A DNA stretch of 64,000 nucleotides from Umbelopsis ramanniana AG (taxonomy: Eukaryota; Mucoromycota; Umbelopsidomycetes; Umbelopsidales; Umbelopsidaceae): contig NW_026252104.1 in assembly GCF_025399195.1 (NCBI RefSeq), positions 1-64,000 on the forward strand, in the 5' to 3' direction. The notes beneath the pieces were generated by a model. It ran no database searches. It worked only from the letters and a program-made list of their open reading frames with translations, and was not told the DNA's origin. This document shows positions 45,468 to 57,726 of this stretch, one piece after another. The translations under genes were made by a program, and so were the position numbers. How positions within the stretch are numbered: position 1 is the first letter of the stretch; every line of letters starts with the position of its first letter.

Positions 45468-46966
45468 TTAGATAAAAGTGTTTTGTTCAGAAACTGTCCT
45501 AAGGAAATCTTTCATGCCGTTCGCATGCAATCCAATTTATACGTTTACGAGATCTGCAGTATATGAAATAAGTAATTTCCAATTGAAATACTGTGTAGCG
45601 TACACTCTTGTTCATCCATCCGAAAACGGTCGCACCCTGTATGTACTCTGAATATTGGTATCACTGATCCCTTAAATTTTTTTTCGTGAAGTGGTACAGC
45701 AGGACGATGGGGTAGCCACAAAGGGTCCTGTGAACATTGGCTCACGGCGTTAGGCACAGGGAAAAAGGCTACGATAACGGAAACGGCGACTATCACAAAG
45801 AATACAGGGTCCTCCTTTAACGGGTAGATTCCATTCGTTCAGCCTGTGTACTTATGTGCACACACAAAAATCATGATCACTTGAACAATACCAAGACCCT
45901 TCCCACCCCATAACGGGAATCGGTAGAGCCTCGTTTTTTGTTTGGCCATTCGTCGATCCAATCGAATAATTAAATTGGATGCAAACATTGTAGAGAATCT
46001 CCGGCGATACGGAGATGTATTTCACCACCAGGCATTGTTCTGCAATGGCTTGTAAATTGGCCGATGGATAATATTGACTTTGTCAGCCAGCAGGTCTGAT
46101 GAGAACGAACTATTCACACAACATTTTTGTCCAACCGTGCGAGTCCCTATCTTCGCTCAGGTCTAACTGGTTCTTGTGAAGGTGTTACCTCGAATTAGGG
46201 TCATACAAGGTGGCGGATTAAATTATCCTTTAATATGTTTGTCACGCGCAATTAATTCATTCGCTTCGCCGCTTGGAAATGACTGAAATGCATTTTTTTA
46301 CTTTCTCATTCTATACGTTTAACCAGTTGGTTTCTCTCATTGCAGTTATATCAAAATGTAGAGTGAATCATAACGGTCAATGATATTGCTCACATAGCCC
46401 TGGACGCCATACAACTTGTGCTACTCTTTCCTATCAAAGTGGGTCTCCGATTTTGTGTTGCGGTGGCTGTAGGAAAGAATTATTCCTCCGTGAACGCTGC
46501 ATCCATTGTCCCCCAAGTATCTGCTTGCATATTCCCGTTAATGGATTTTGAGTTGGGGGGAAACCGAGATATAATATTCATTTCCACTCGAGCAACGGTT
46601 TGTCTGAGTTCCTTCGAGTTGTACATTCCTAAAGAGAGCGTGAGTACGGAACGTCCCATCGTCATATTTTCGTGACCAGACACCACCATCTTGTAATAAC
46701 ATGGCATCCAGGAAGTAAATGTTATGTGAGCATCTGATTGTGATGTGGTTTTAATGTATTGTGCAGCACGGGAATAATTGAATTAGGTATGTTTTTGATA
46801 TCTGTAAATCCAGATTGCTGGTTACCCGCTGTACGGGCACATTATGTCCCAAACCAAACACAGCGAAAAGTGCAAAAGTATTTAGAGCGTTTTAAATATA
46901 TACAATGTAAACCAAGTTTTTATTACGTGAAAAGATGAATTGATAAGTTCAACTGAACAGTAACAC
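45468..46966. other. Intergenic 1.5 kb
   Basis: It contains the chitinase promoter and the eS17 3' flank. Frames at 45545-45796 (-) and 46418-46675 (+) have no motifs and are not called. Confidence 0.5.
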
Positions 46967-47933
46967 TTAAGCCTGAGCAGCAACCTCGGTCTCGGCACGG
47001 GGAGCACGAGGAGCGCGAGGGCGTTGGTCACGACGAGGACGTCTGAAGTCAGACTGAGCGTTGGCAGTGACGGGAGCGGTGACTTGGACACCAGCAAGGT
47101 TTTCGAAGTTAAGAGACTTCAAGAGTTCCTGTAATAATTGAAATATGCAAAAAAAGCAATTTCCAAAATGAAAGGAGTGAGAACGAAAGGATTTAAAAGT
47201 AGGGGTGGATCTTGACACCGACAAAAAGTTATAATGGCCATCGAAAGATCCACCGTGTATGGCATTCCACAGTTGGGAAGCAGCACATACACTGATACAC
47301 AAAGACCAGTTGACAATACTGAGCAAGCAGTTTTGATATCAACATAAACGGTCAAGTGTGAATGTATTGAAGAAGTATAAAGGCAGTGATGGGGTATGAC
47401 TGTCAAAGTGCAATACCCATACCGACAGGGGACTTTCCGTCCAACGAAGGGGCAAGTATAATAAAGAATCCCAGAACCATTTCCCAATGGTACACCCAAC
47501 TTACCTTGGTCTCAGGGTCAATCTCAATAACGGAGGTATCGAGGGCAGAGAACTCGGGAACATAGTTGTCCTTGCGTTCACGCTCTTCTTCCTGGAGCTT
47601 GAAGGAGATACCACGGACGGGACCACGAGAAATGCGCTTCATCAAGTGGGTGGTGAAACCAGCAATCTTGTTACGAAGGCGCTTGGAAGCAATGATAGCA
47701 ACCTCGTCGCAGATCTTCTTGTTGGTTTGGAAATCGAGAGTAAGACGGGGGTAGTACTTCTCGATCAAAACGCGGGAAGCCTTCTTGACAGTCTTGGTTC
47801 TAACGCGACCCTTTGAAAATCAATCCTATTTAGTTCATCCGTCTCCATCCATGTCCATCCATCCTTTCCATCATCCATCCATAGGATAACGAGGTGGTAT
47901 AGTCATCACAGATGTCAATAAGGTACATACCAT
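46967..47933 (-). CDS. RPS17: 40S ribosomal protein eS17
   Basis: Three exons (47933-47931, 47810-47505, 47128-46967) encode about 156 residues. The first coding exon is the ATG alone, common in fungal ribosomal protein genes, and exon 2 opens [56 protein letters not shown] and [24 protein letters not shown] are diagnostic. The C-terminal tail ([20 protein letters not shown]) is longer and more Arg/Pro rich than the roughly 135-residue yeast or human proteins. Intron 1 is 120 nt and intron 2 is 376 nt, far longer than others in the window. Confidence 0.96.
47204..47254 (-). other. Inverted repeat inside the long eS17 intron
   Basis: GGTGGATCTT at 47204-47213 and its exact complement AAGATCCACC at 47245-47254 can form a 10-bp hairpin with a 31-nt loop in the pre-mRNA. 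A smaller GGGTAT/ATACCC hairpin lies at 47392-47418. No clear snoRNA C/D or ACA boxes were found. Confidence 0.5.
47837..47883. repeat. CCATC-rich simple repeat
   Basis: An imperfect run of TCCATC/CCAT units lies in the first intron of the eS17 gene. It is a short microsatellite-like tract. Confidence 0.6.
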
Positions 47934-48103
47934 ATTGAATTCAGAGGAAAAAAGAGGAGGATTTCAGGCATCCAGGACCCATACTGGTATTTGTTCTCCA
48001 GCGAAATTTTCGGTGGCTGAAGTGTGACTGCTGAATGCTCGCTTCCAAAAGGTGGATGGTCCTTAAGGCTGTAGCAGGGTCTATGACTCCCCACTAGGAG
48101 ATA

Positions 48104-49693
48104 ATGTTCACAAATGAGTTGAACCAGTCAGCAACCCTACCTCATGTGCAGGATTGTCAAACGAAACATAAACTACACAAGGCACTTCGGTCGCTGGTTC
48201 GAGAATATCAAGGTGGGTGATACGCGTTATCAAGCGGGATAAGCCGTACTCGTCGGTCTATTTAGTTGCTTAACTGAGCCTCCAGAGTTAAACGGCACTG
48301 AAGTGAAAAAGTATGACCATACTCCAACACCGCTACAGATGTATCGAGAATGCATATCTCCTGGACGCCCGGCAGTTATTACGGGTAAGGATTGTGTTCG
48401 TGGGTAGAGAAATATGGCTTTCGCACCACTTAACATCCTGTCGCATCAATACAGGAGCCATAGATCATTGGTATGCGAGGAAAGGGTGGACGAATGAATA
48501 TCTTCGCAATAGAATAGGTGACCAGATGATAACAGTTGCATGTAAGTGTGTGAGATATATTTTATTGAACTGCTAACGAAGTATATGAGCCTAATGATGT
48601 ACCAAAAACAGCAACACCAAATGGGTATGTGATCTATCCATTGTAGTAGATGAAATATTCGACAAATTCACTCGTAATGTACGCTTAGGCTGGCTGATGC
48701 GTTGACTCTGGATCCTGTTTCAGGCAAAGAGTACTTTGCGATGCCCTATGAGAAGAAGATGCCTTTCAACGACTTCTTGGACATTATGCTGGGTGAAGAA
48801 AGCGAATACCCGCATTATGCATCGTTGCAGAACAGCAGTTTGACAACTGAGTATAAGTCTCTGGTTGAAGATGTTGATCCCGATATACCCTGGTTTACAG
48901 AAGCGTTAGGTATGTGCTTGATGGTAGGGAACGGGCCATCGTTATATACGGCATGTTTGCTAATGAGCCCTGGTCTTAGGACGAGAGCCTGATGCTATCA
49001 ATTTTTGGTTTGGTGACAGCCGGAGTAAGACGTGTTTACATAAAGGTATGTCAAGTGGATTAATTGGTAATATAGGGCATCTTTCTCAGGTTTGACATTC
49101 ATAGATCCTTACGAAAACTGCTACGCTGTAGTACGGGGTACAAAAACATTTGTACTTCTTCCTCCGATCGAGTACTATTGTGTACATGGTAAGGCTTGCA
49201 CCACTATGCTAGAATTGATCTTACAGAACTTGTATGGCTAACTGGTTTTGGCGCAGAATCAAGTTTTCCATGTGCAACTTATGTGTTAGACGCTAATGGC
49301 AAACTGAAGCTAGAGCCGTTAAGTGGAACAATGAAAACACCATGCTCGCCGGTCGATCCAAGTAATCCGGATCTAGAAAGGTTCCCGCGATTTCGATACG
49401 CTAAACCGATTACGGTGACGGTTCGCGAAGGTGAAATGCTGTATTTGCCAGGTATGCGATTTACCTTGTATATATGGATCTTGAGTATATGAGTTGCTGA
49501 ACGATAAAAATATATAGCATTTTGGATGCATCAAGTGACACAAGACGGTGAGGAAGGTGTCATTGCAGTCAATTATTGGTACGATCTCGACTATCAAAGC
49601 ATTCTATATCCCACAGTCAGTCACCTTCGCCGATTAGTAGCTAGCGTGCTGGATGACCAAGAAGATTTAGGTGAATCAGACGGTGAAGATTAG
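48104..49693 (+). CDS. JMJD7: JMJD7-like JmjC hydroxylase
   Basis: Nine exons (48104-48212, 48286-48384, 48455-48541, 48612-48624, 48689-48909, 48980-49045, 49105-49188, 49257-49451, 49518-49693) close in frame at about 349 residues. Seen: [68 protein letters not shown] with the HxD iron ligands (HKD), GTKTFVLLPPIEYY, and the distal His in YLPAFWMHQV, then VNYWYDL. JMJD7 is a 2-oxoglutarate-dependent lysyl hydroxylase acting on DRG GTPases in animals. Exon 4 is only 13 nt yet encodes the core of the conserved TPNG motif. The gene is divergent from eS17, with 170 bp between ATGs. Confidence 0.94.
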
Positions 49694-49852
49694 ACAAAAA
49701 TAAAGTATTGTAAATGTAGATACATGGTAGTATAATCCATGTATATTAGAATAATAATATATTTCTTGTACATCGATTGATTATTTGTACAATTACACCG
49801 TATGACCATATTTATAACGCTCTTTTCCAACGCCTTCATCGTCACCACCATA

Positions 49853-52265
49853 CTACACTCTGCCAAATTGAGTGCGTCTCTTCTCCGCGCGCATATTCTT
49901 CTTGCGTTGAATATGACCAATATCTCTTTCACAAAAGATCTGGTTATCCAGCATGTAGTACACATCCGTTATAGAACAGTGACAAGCCTAGTTATTGTGA
50001 AATGTAAGCATGTTTTAGCATCGCTTCTGTTATTGTTGAAGTCACAAAAGTGGTCTAAACGTACCTGGCAAGTGAAACACGGTGGATGGAATCGCCACCC
50101 TTCAGCAGTCTGAGCACAAGGTCCCTCAATAGGTTCATCGCAATGCCGGCATAGCGAGTTGTTGAGTCGATGGTAGTGGCGCTTGCAGTACGGTAAACTA
50201 TCAAATACATAAAATGTGTTGTTCGGAAATGGCCGACGGCAGGTCTGATAGGTCATAGGTAAGTTAGCAAATGTACATTTTGCAAATGAAATGGACGAGC
50301 GCAACTTACATGGCAGCCAAAGCACTCTCTATGCCATTTGCCCTTCAATTTTCCATCGGCAGCAGATACCGCCTCTCTCTCGACAGGTCGTTTGCATCCA
50401 GTGCACTTTGGTAAATAGAGATCTTGGAAATCACGCTTACAGAAGACACGACCTTTATGTTCAACGATTCCAGTAGTTTCTTTATCGACGGACTTTTTGC
50501 AGTGGTAGCACTTCAAATGGCCAACATGGTATTCACCACCGAGAGCCTTGATGGATTGCTCAATGGATGCAATAGGGCGATCGCTGCAAAGATCAATCAG
50601 TTACCAACATAGCATCGTATCAAATTAAAACCAATTTTTCAACTTACCATGCGGCGCACATAACACGACGACGAAGTGCATTGTAATCTCGCTCACAGTA
50701 AATTTTTCCGTCCTTCGTATAATATTCGATATCGTCACCTAGCTCATCCTGGCAAACAATGCATGACAAGCAGTATCGATGACATGGCTATGGTGTATTG
50801 TTAGCATACCGCATGTGAACAAATATGAGGCGTAGCCGACGTATATGAAAGTAACCGTACCTTTTGGTCCCTATCGTAAATGAGCTCTCTCCTATTTAAG
50901 GCAGTCTGGCAAATTGTGCAGATCATCAGTTCTCGTGGCTTAGGCGCCACTGGTCTCGCTATAGGTGCCGGCATAGGAGTGTGGTCAAAGTCTTCCGAAA
51001 CATCCTTCATTAAGTCAGCCATTAGCGAATCCAAATCTTCGGTATCTTGTTTTCTCTTGATGGATGGTTTCCTTGCTGTAGGTTTGACATCGGTGCGTGA
51101 ATCTATGTATGCATTCATATTAAAGTTGGAGCCAAAATTTCCTTTTAGAACCACATGCATTACGGCTATCTTTGAAAACACTTACCGCCATATAAATTGT
51201 AGCGAGGGCTGCTGAAGTCTTCTCGATATGAGTTAGATCCGGGTGTTTTAGGCGAATTTACTTCGTCACTTGAGCTGGAACGAGATGGCGAATTTTCTTG
51301 TCGCATGTAAGGCGAACGTCTTCCTTCTTCGTAAGGGTAACATTCCTCGTCTTCAGACCGTCGAGATGGCGATGAATAGCTATTTTTTCTGGGAGCATGT
51401 ATATTTTCTTGAGACAAATTTCCTAAAAAGAATGGTTTTTTACTTCTCGTGGCATTTGAGGGTCGTCGGCTCGAATATGCATCATATTTATCAGTGTTGG
51501 TAGATCTAGAAAAGGTAGGCTGAGAGGGAAGGTACTGGTCTTCATCCTCCAAAATAGGGTCGATATTTCTCGACTCATTAAAAAATCTATTGTGAGGCGA
51601 GAGGTAGTCATCGTCCGAATTCTTTCTTTGTGGAGCACTTTGTGGCTTTGAAGCAACATCTGTATTGATAGACGGTCGTCGCTCGTAGGAGAAGGTATTT
51701 TTAGGCGGTGGATCTGGGATAGGATCTCGAGGTGATGTGTTGTTGGTCGGAGCGCCAAAAGTCTGTTTCCGCTCATTTGTGCTGCCATTAGATTGTGCAG
51801 CCGTTTTTGATGATATACTTCTATATAACCCTTCTGATATGGAAGGGGCAGCAGCAGCAGCTGTTCGTATACTGTTCATAGCTTTCCCAGTCATTTTGGA
51901 ATATTTTTCCAAGAATGGTAGGCTTAGTTTATCTATTCATGCAGGGCGGGAAAACAACCACGGTCATTTAGGGTGTCTTTGAGTACTTAAAAATCAGCTA
52001 TGGCGCGTCACTCACCTTGACTATCAGTTCCATCATCTTCAATCGTAAGAAGAAAGTTAGTTGAGCGAAACGTTTTATATCAATTCAATTGGTATAGCAA
52101 AATCATACCATTGGTAGGTGCTGAGAATGCTTTCAGTGGTGGAAGTGGCGGTGCACTGGAGCAAACGTGCTCTCCAAGCTTTCGAAGCTCCACTGGCAGA
52201 CCGCAATCTGAACATGTGACAGTTGGCAGAATCTGAGAGATTCGAGGTTCACTAGTTTTGTTCAT
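49853..52265 (-). CDS. Paxillin-like protein with four LIM domains
   Basis: Eight exons (52265-52109, 52036-52016, 51932-51186, 51102-50861, 50787-50648, 50583-50310, 50244-50065, 49987-49853) encode about 631 residues. The N-terminus has a CxxC zinc-finger-like VTCSDCGLPVELRKLGEHVC. A Ser/Arg/Tyr-rich disordered region follows (about 60-330) with an acidic DLDSLMADLMKDVSEDF segment like a paxillin LD motif. Four LIM domains come next, beginning CTICQTAL, CDRPIASI, CTGCKRPV and CRHCDEPI. LIM 4 is completed by the last exon (ACHCSITDVYYMLDNQIFCERD). S. pombe Pxl1 and animal paxillin organise actomyosin at the ring or at adhesions. One exon is 21 nt. Confidence 0.93.
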
Positions 52266-53834
52266 GAGAGAGATGAGCAAGGCAGGTAAGACAACAGGGA
52301 AAGGAGAACGAAATAGGAGAGCGGAGGAGTTTATTCCATTAAGGATCGTCTACTTAGTGTCACGACCACCTTTGGCCGCTTCTTTTTTTTAAAGAGTTAA
52401 AAATTACTTGGGACGGCCAATGAAAACGCGTAACTCAAATTGATCATTTCACAGTACATTAAGATTTGTAGCAATATGCATAGAACAATTGGAATATACT
52501 TGCATAGCAATGATGTCTATGGTGGCGATTGACACATTTAAAATTACATATTATATTTCGAGTTAAAAACATGGGCGCTGTCTACAGGTTCGCTGTGATT
52601 TCACTATTTTGTGATAGAATGTAATGGAACATGTGGTAAATGGATCAGGCGCACTCGGTCGGTTGTATCGCTACTTGCACAACATGAACTAACCGTTATG
52701 GCATAGATGGCATTGCAGGGCACTATTCTCAGCCAAAAGCCATTTCACCAAATTTCCAATTTGTTAGATATATCATCAAAAACGCCAATTGATCATGAAA
52801 ACTTAGTGCAACACTGTGGCCATTCTGCCACATTGCAAGCACTGAGTAGCTCAAGCTTTCTTTTTCTTCCACCCCACTTTTGGTAGCACAAGGAAACATC
52901 TGGAGGCTCTATCCATTGTACGTCAGTATATTTCGTCTAGAATTCTCTATTTATTTTCTAGCTTCGAAATAACCCTGCATCTACTTTTTTATAAGATGTT
53001 TTCTTAGAACCTTTCAATACTTCAGGTTGTTTTCAACATAGGAGCGAAAGGCATAGCATAAACATGTATGAGCGCTAGGTTGAGACCCATTTCATAATTT
53101 CTGATAATAAGCGCACACATTTGATTGTAACTAAATGAAAGAGCCATACCATATTCTACATTCATACTTAGACTTTGATTGGCTTTGAAAATTATTCTAA
53201 TCCATATAAAGATGGCAATGTAACGTTGCGATTTTCTTTGAAAACAGTGCGGTGCCCAGACTTTTTTGGATCAGAGCAAATTTGTGCGGCTCAAGCTGAG
53301 TTCATTTTTCGCTCGTCGTGCCATACCTTGCAAATCGTACATGCGATCCAGGGGAGTTCATCTTGTATTTATTCAGAACTACCTGATCATGTACAAAATA
53401 AGGGTATTTCATTTTGTAGCTTTATAGCTATGTTAGTTCAAAGAAGTATGCTCGCAAGAAATCCCGTTTCGAACCTAACAAGTCAAATCAACTAGATGTG
53501 AACGGAAAACTATAAGTTTCTACCCAAACCCTTCGTTATAGTAAGGCTTTTAATACACATCCATTACCCACATTGACAGGTAAGCGGTCACATATGAGCT
53601 TAATCGAATGTCAGTATCTCATAATATCTTCTCATATCAGGGTGTTTCATATCCAAAGGTATGTAGATGGCTAGCTTACAATGCTGTACATTCATTTATG
53701 ATTGCACACCACAAAGGATTTTGTGATTCACTTTCTTAGCTTATTTCTTTTTTTGTTTTATTTCTTATGTAGGCTAATGGCTCAAAAACAAACACGAATT
53801 AATGAAATACAGTGCTGAACAGGAGGATGATAAT
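52266..53834. other. Intergenic 1.57 kb
   Basis: It contains the LIM gene promoter and the PDAP1 3' flank. It is AT-rich with only short frames lacking motifs; the one at 53175-53495 (+) is not called. Confidence 0.5.
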
Positions 53835-54675
53835 TTATCGAGTCTTGGACAGTTCTTTTTTCTTGCGAGCAGCGTCTTCTTTAGCTAATCGCTCGCTTTC
53901 CTTTTGTCGAGCAGCTTCTTCACGCTGCTTTCGTATAATAGCTAATCTAGCAAGATCAGCTCTTGCTTGCTCTGTTTTGCCAGCCTGATGCAATTTCCAG
54001 TATCGTGCTCTAGCCTCTGCCTTCTCTGCTTCTTCGCGCTCACGTCTACTCAGCGTGCGTGGTTCGGATGTATCGATACTCTTTGTGCTTCTAGTGCTCT
54101 TAGCTTTACTTGCATTGGCCATATCGTCTGCATTGGGATTTGCAGGCTGTTTGACATATTGACGGCTTAATTGCACATTAAAGACAAAGTTCTAGTACAA
54201 AAGATAGATCACTTACAATATCCGCTTCGTCATCCTCTTCATCATCATCGGCTTCGTCATTCTGTTTCGAGGTACCTTCTTTCACCTTTTGCTTGTTATC
54301 TGTGTCCAACTCGTCGTCGCTTCCGGATTCCTCTTCCTCAGAGCTGTCATCTGAATCGCTGTCATCACCATTACGGTTATTTCGTGCCTAAATCAATTCC
54401 AACCAAAAAAAAAAAAACATGAGTCCAATTGCACTTGTGACTTTGGCTTGACTTGATATTCAAACATACCTCCCACATTCCAGGTTTATCTTCAGGTGCA
54501 GCAGCAGCATCCGAGCCACGCCACATGTCTCGAGAAAAATGCTTTCTACCACCACGTTGTGGCCTGAAGATCAAAGCGTCAATCACTACAGATCCAATCG
54601 AGATCAAGTACTGTGCCCAACTTACTTGTTGCTCTTAGCACCACGATTAGATTTGCCTTTTCCTCCGATCGCCAT
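53835..54675 (-). CDS. PDAP1: PDAP1/PP28-family phosphoprotein
   Basis: Four exons (54675-54626, 54563-54470, 54387-54217, 54146-53835) encode about 208 residues. The C-terminal domain is diagnostic: [52 protein letters not shown], the casein kinase substrate PP28 domain. The N-terminus is Gly/Lys/Arg rich ([28 protein letters not shown]) and the middle is very acidic (Asp/Glu/Ser, residues about 55-100), likely phosphorylated. The acceptor of exon 4 was placed before PANPNADD because that gives a normal 70-nt intron in frame. A TTAAG acceptor further upstream would be out of frame. The molecular role of the family is poorly defined. Confidence 0.9.
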
Positions 54676-55400
54676 TAGAAGTGTAAGTGTTGAAATTCAA
54701 GCGATTGATTCTGGACTTTAAAATTAATTGAAAAAGAAACAAATGCCCAGAAATTTATACCTACGCTTTTGGATGTACTGCGACAGCTGGATTATAGGCC
54801 GCAGTCGATTGATGTACATCAATTTCCAATATCGCCACGGCTTTAAATTGCCATTCGTGGACTAAACCTATTCATATCATCACATCTTCCAGTTACTGAA
54901 ATCGTGCAACAAATAATGTTTATCCCTTGGTGTCGTTGGATCAAAATGCCTTGGTCAAACTTTGTTAACAAGAGAGCAAGGCTTACAACTTGGTGACTTG
55001 TGTTCATACTGTGGTTGACTTCACTACGGCTTGGATGTGGTAATAGATCTCTGAGCCGCGCTTTCATTAGCTAGGGTTTTTGTGATAACTCGCCTTTTTT
55101 GTAATTCTTGTTCTGCGGGAAGGAAGGGTGGGCAGCTACCACATCCTCGCATTCATTCGTCAACTTCTACAGTGAAATTTGGAGTTTGAATTGTAAACGT
55201 GTTGTTGCTCATGTTAACTATATCCTAATAATCAAACCACATATCCATCTATCGGTCTCTGCTACTCTTGGATGGCAAGTCGATTTTTTAGAGCCTTTTT
55301 ATGAGAAATGTACCGACTTTATAAGCGTGGCTGACATCACATGAACCCCTCCAGGCAAGATCGACTCACATTCCTCTCTTTTCCCTCTCCGCATCTTATT
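54676..55400. other. Intergenic region between divergent genes
   Basis: This is the shared upstream region of PDAP1 (-) and the HMG-box gene (+). There are no supported frames. Confidence 0.55.
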
Positions 55401-56170
55401 ATGACTCCCAAACAACCTAGCGAGGCTGTAAAGCAAGAAGTAAACACGCTTGTATTTCGCGTTATGACGCGTTACCAAAGTTATTGACTCGCGTTCTAAC
55501 ATCTGTCAATTCTATCTAGTTAACTGCTGCACTGGAAACGGCAGCAAAGAACCTACAAGAAGCCTGTGACCTGCTGAAGAAGTTCGGTTCTTTGGAGTTT
55601 GAGTCGGAAGACACCAAAGAAGATGCTAAGAAGAAGCGCAAGCATAAAGAGAAGGATCCAAATGCACCTAAACGACCTGTCAGTAGCTACTTATATTTCT
55701 GCAACGACCGAAGGGCTCACATAAAGAAGGAACAACCTTCGATAGATCCAAAGGAAATGGTGAGTTTGCTGGGTAAAGAGTGGCAGGCACTGGACGAAGC
55801 CGCCAGAAAACAGTGGGAGCGCAAAGCGAGCGAAGACAAGGAGCGTTATCAGAAGCAACTTGAAGTATACAAATCTGGTCAAGATTCTGGTATTCCAATT
55901 GAAGAAGATCACTCCGAGGAACCTCCCAGTAAACCCAAGAAAGCTAAGGTAGAAGCTAAGGCAAAGGAGACGAAGGCAGAGAAGAAGGAGGAGGCTACTA
56001 GCGATGAAGGCGAGGAAAAAGAAGAGAAGGTCCATAAGAAGCACAAAAAGTCAAAGAAGACATCAGAAGAGAAGAAGGAGCACAAAAAGGACAAAGCATC
56101 AAATGGCGAAAAGAAATCCAAGAAAGACAAGGAGAAGAAAAAGTCTAAGAAATCCAAGGACGAAGAGTGA
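55401..56170 (+). CDS. HMG-box chromatin protein (Hmo1/Nhp6-like)
   Basis: Two exons (55401-55439, 55520-56170) encode about 229 residues. A short helical N-terminal region (LETAAKNLQEACDLLKKFG) precedes one HMG box (about residues 55-127: KDPNAPKRPVSSYLYFCND, SLLGKEWQALDEAARKQW, RYQKQLEVYK). A long tail follows, alternating Lys with Glu (KKSKKDKEKKKSKK at the end). HMG boxes of this HMGB type bend DNA without sequence preference. The N-terminal helical region plus box plus Lys-rich tail is closer to Hmo1-type proteins than to the small Nhp6. The upstream ATG exon was chosen because it continues the conserved helix in frame; the intron is 80 nt. Confidence 0.92.
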
Positions 56171-57054
56171 TTGAAGATAATTCAGTGTTCCTCTCATAAA
56201 GCTTCAACCAACCACCTACCCGCAGACCACTGTGAGCCACCTCCAATCTATTACAAAGCAGGAGCCAGTTTACGGCAACAAAATTTTGCCACAATCGTTT
56301 AACTTTTTTTTTGATCTGTATTAACGTTCGTCAATTCGATAAAATCTTGTAATCTCCACCGCGGGATCTGGAAAGTCGAATGTTGTGTTCCCGGATGTTG
56401 TGTTAGTGCCTATGAGATGTTGGAATTCAATAATATGTAGTTGCTTGTCTTGGTCCACTCTCTAGCACCTGTCTTCCGTATGGTGTTGAAATTTCTCAAG
56501 GCACTTCGTTGCGGTGAGCCGCCAAAATTGCTTCAACAAGATTATAAATCATCATTGAACAGCAAGATGGTTGGCATATTACTGTACGTTTGGCTGATCG
56601 ATCTGGTTATATGTAATCCTTTTAATGCATGAAAGAATTTGATAAACGCCGCTGATATTTTTATCTGTAATGAGCTTGGTCTTTTCTGATGTGTTCATCT
56701 TTTCACGCTCATGATATCGCAACTTCAAAAAGGCAATATATATACCAGTGTTTCAATATTAGCGCGGAATCCAGCAAACCAACTCTCATGTTTTGGCTAA
56801 TCAAGCCGGTAATAACCTCAGCTGGTCCTTGCAAAACGTTACTTTAGACATGGCTTTAACAAGGTATTATTACCTGGGAATATTCTAAGCGGCGGCCTAC
56901 ATTTTTAAAATCCTACAGTCGTTTTATTCTTATTTTCTAGTACTGTAGATGTCAAAAGTACAAATGCGAGAAAATGCATATAGATCGGTCTACATTGGCG
57001 AGAAGAGCTATGACAGTTGCTCTTTGTCATCTTCTAGCACTTGATATATACTAC
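56171..57054. other. Intergenic region
   Basis: This is the 3' flank of the HMG gene and of the convergent two-TM gene. A frame at 56441-56632 (+) has no support. Confidence 0.5.
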
Positions 57055-57538
57055 CTAAACACCTCCCGCCAATGGGTCATACTCATTGTCATCTGCTCTT
57101 TGTCTTGTACGCCAAAAGCTTGGAAAGCAACAGGACCACATATGTCTGACTATACGTGAGAAGTACTGGTACTGGCCAGCCAATGTACCAATCGTGACAA
57201 TTAAAACTGAATAGATAGGAAGCGTACAGAGGATGAAGACCATTCTATAGGGATACCATGGCGCATGCTTGAATGTCCCTGCAAGTGAAGCATTATGACA
57301 TATTCATTTCTTTGTGCTGTATCAGTTGAAAAAACGTACCGTCCATTCTCAAGACGTTGTGCACGAACAGGCTTGTAAGACGAACGCTTAAAGATCCGGT
57401 TATGGAGAAGACGACAAGCCGTATAAACCATATAAGCCAAAAACGAGGTTGCTTCAGCTTCTCTCTTAAAGTTGATTCCTGGTTCTGGTCTGTGATTTCA
57501 CGTCCAGTAAGTGGTTCTTGTTCGTCTGGAATCGGCAT
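57055..57538 (-). CDS. Small two-TM membrane protein, uncharacterised
   Basis: Two exons (57538-57340, 57278-57055) encode about 140 residues from the ATG at 57538. Two hydrophobic helices are clear: PRFWLIWFIRLVVFSITGSL and MVFILCTLPIYSVLIVTIGTLAG, separated by VHNVLRMDGTFKHAPWYPYR with conserved-looking aromatic and Pro residues. The C-terminus is Arg/Asp rich (TRQRADDNEYDPLAGGV). The frame stays open upstream of the ATG with coding-like sequence (GRFSTELDFFDKKW), so an extra 5' exon is likely. I do not recognise the family. It is head-to-head with TMEM234. Confidence 0.7.
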
Positions 57539-57726
57539 GCTGTACTGTGTGTTAAAAGGGGAGCTCCATTTTTTGTCAAAAAAATCAAGCTCAGTTGAAA
57601 ATCGGCCGTCCAAGGGTACCTGTCCATGTCCGCGATTCTGCGTAAGTGCAATCAATCTGCATAAATGCCGTCAACGCTGTTACAATTGGCAATGCCGTAT
57701 GCAAACTAATTCGTAACTATTATCTA

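Noticed and set aside
47119-47499. 126-residue minus-strand frame spanning the eS17 intron
   Set aside because: It is intron read-through with no similarity to ribosomal protein sequence, and splice sites on both sides are strong.
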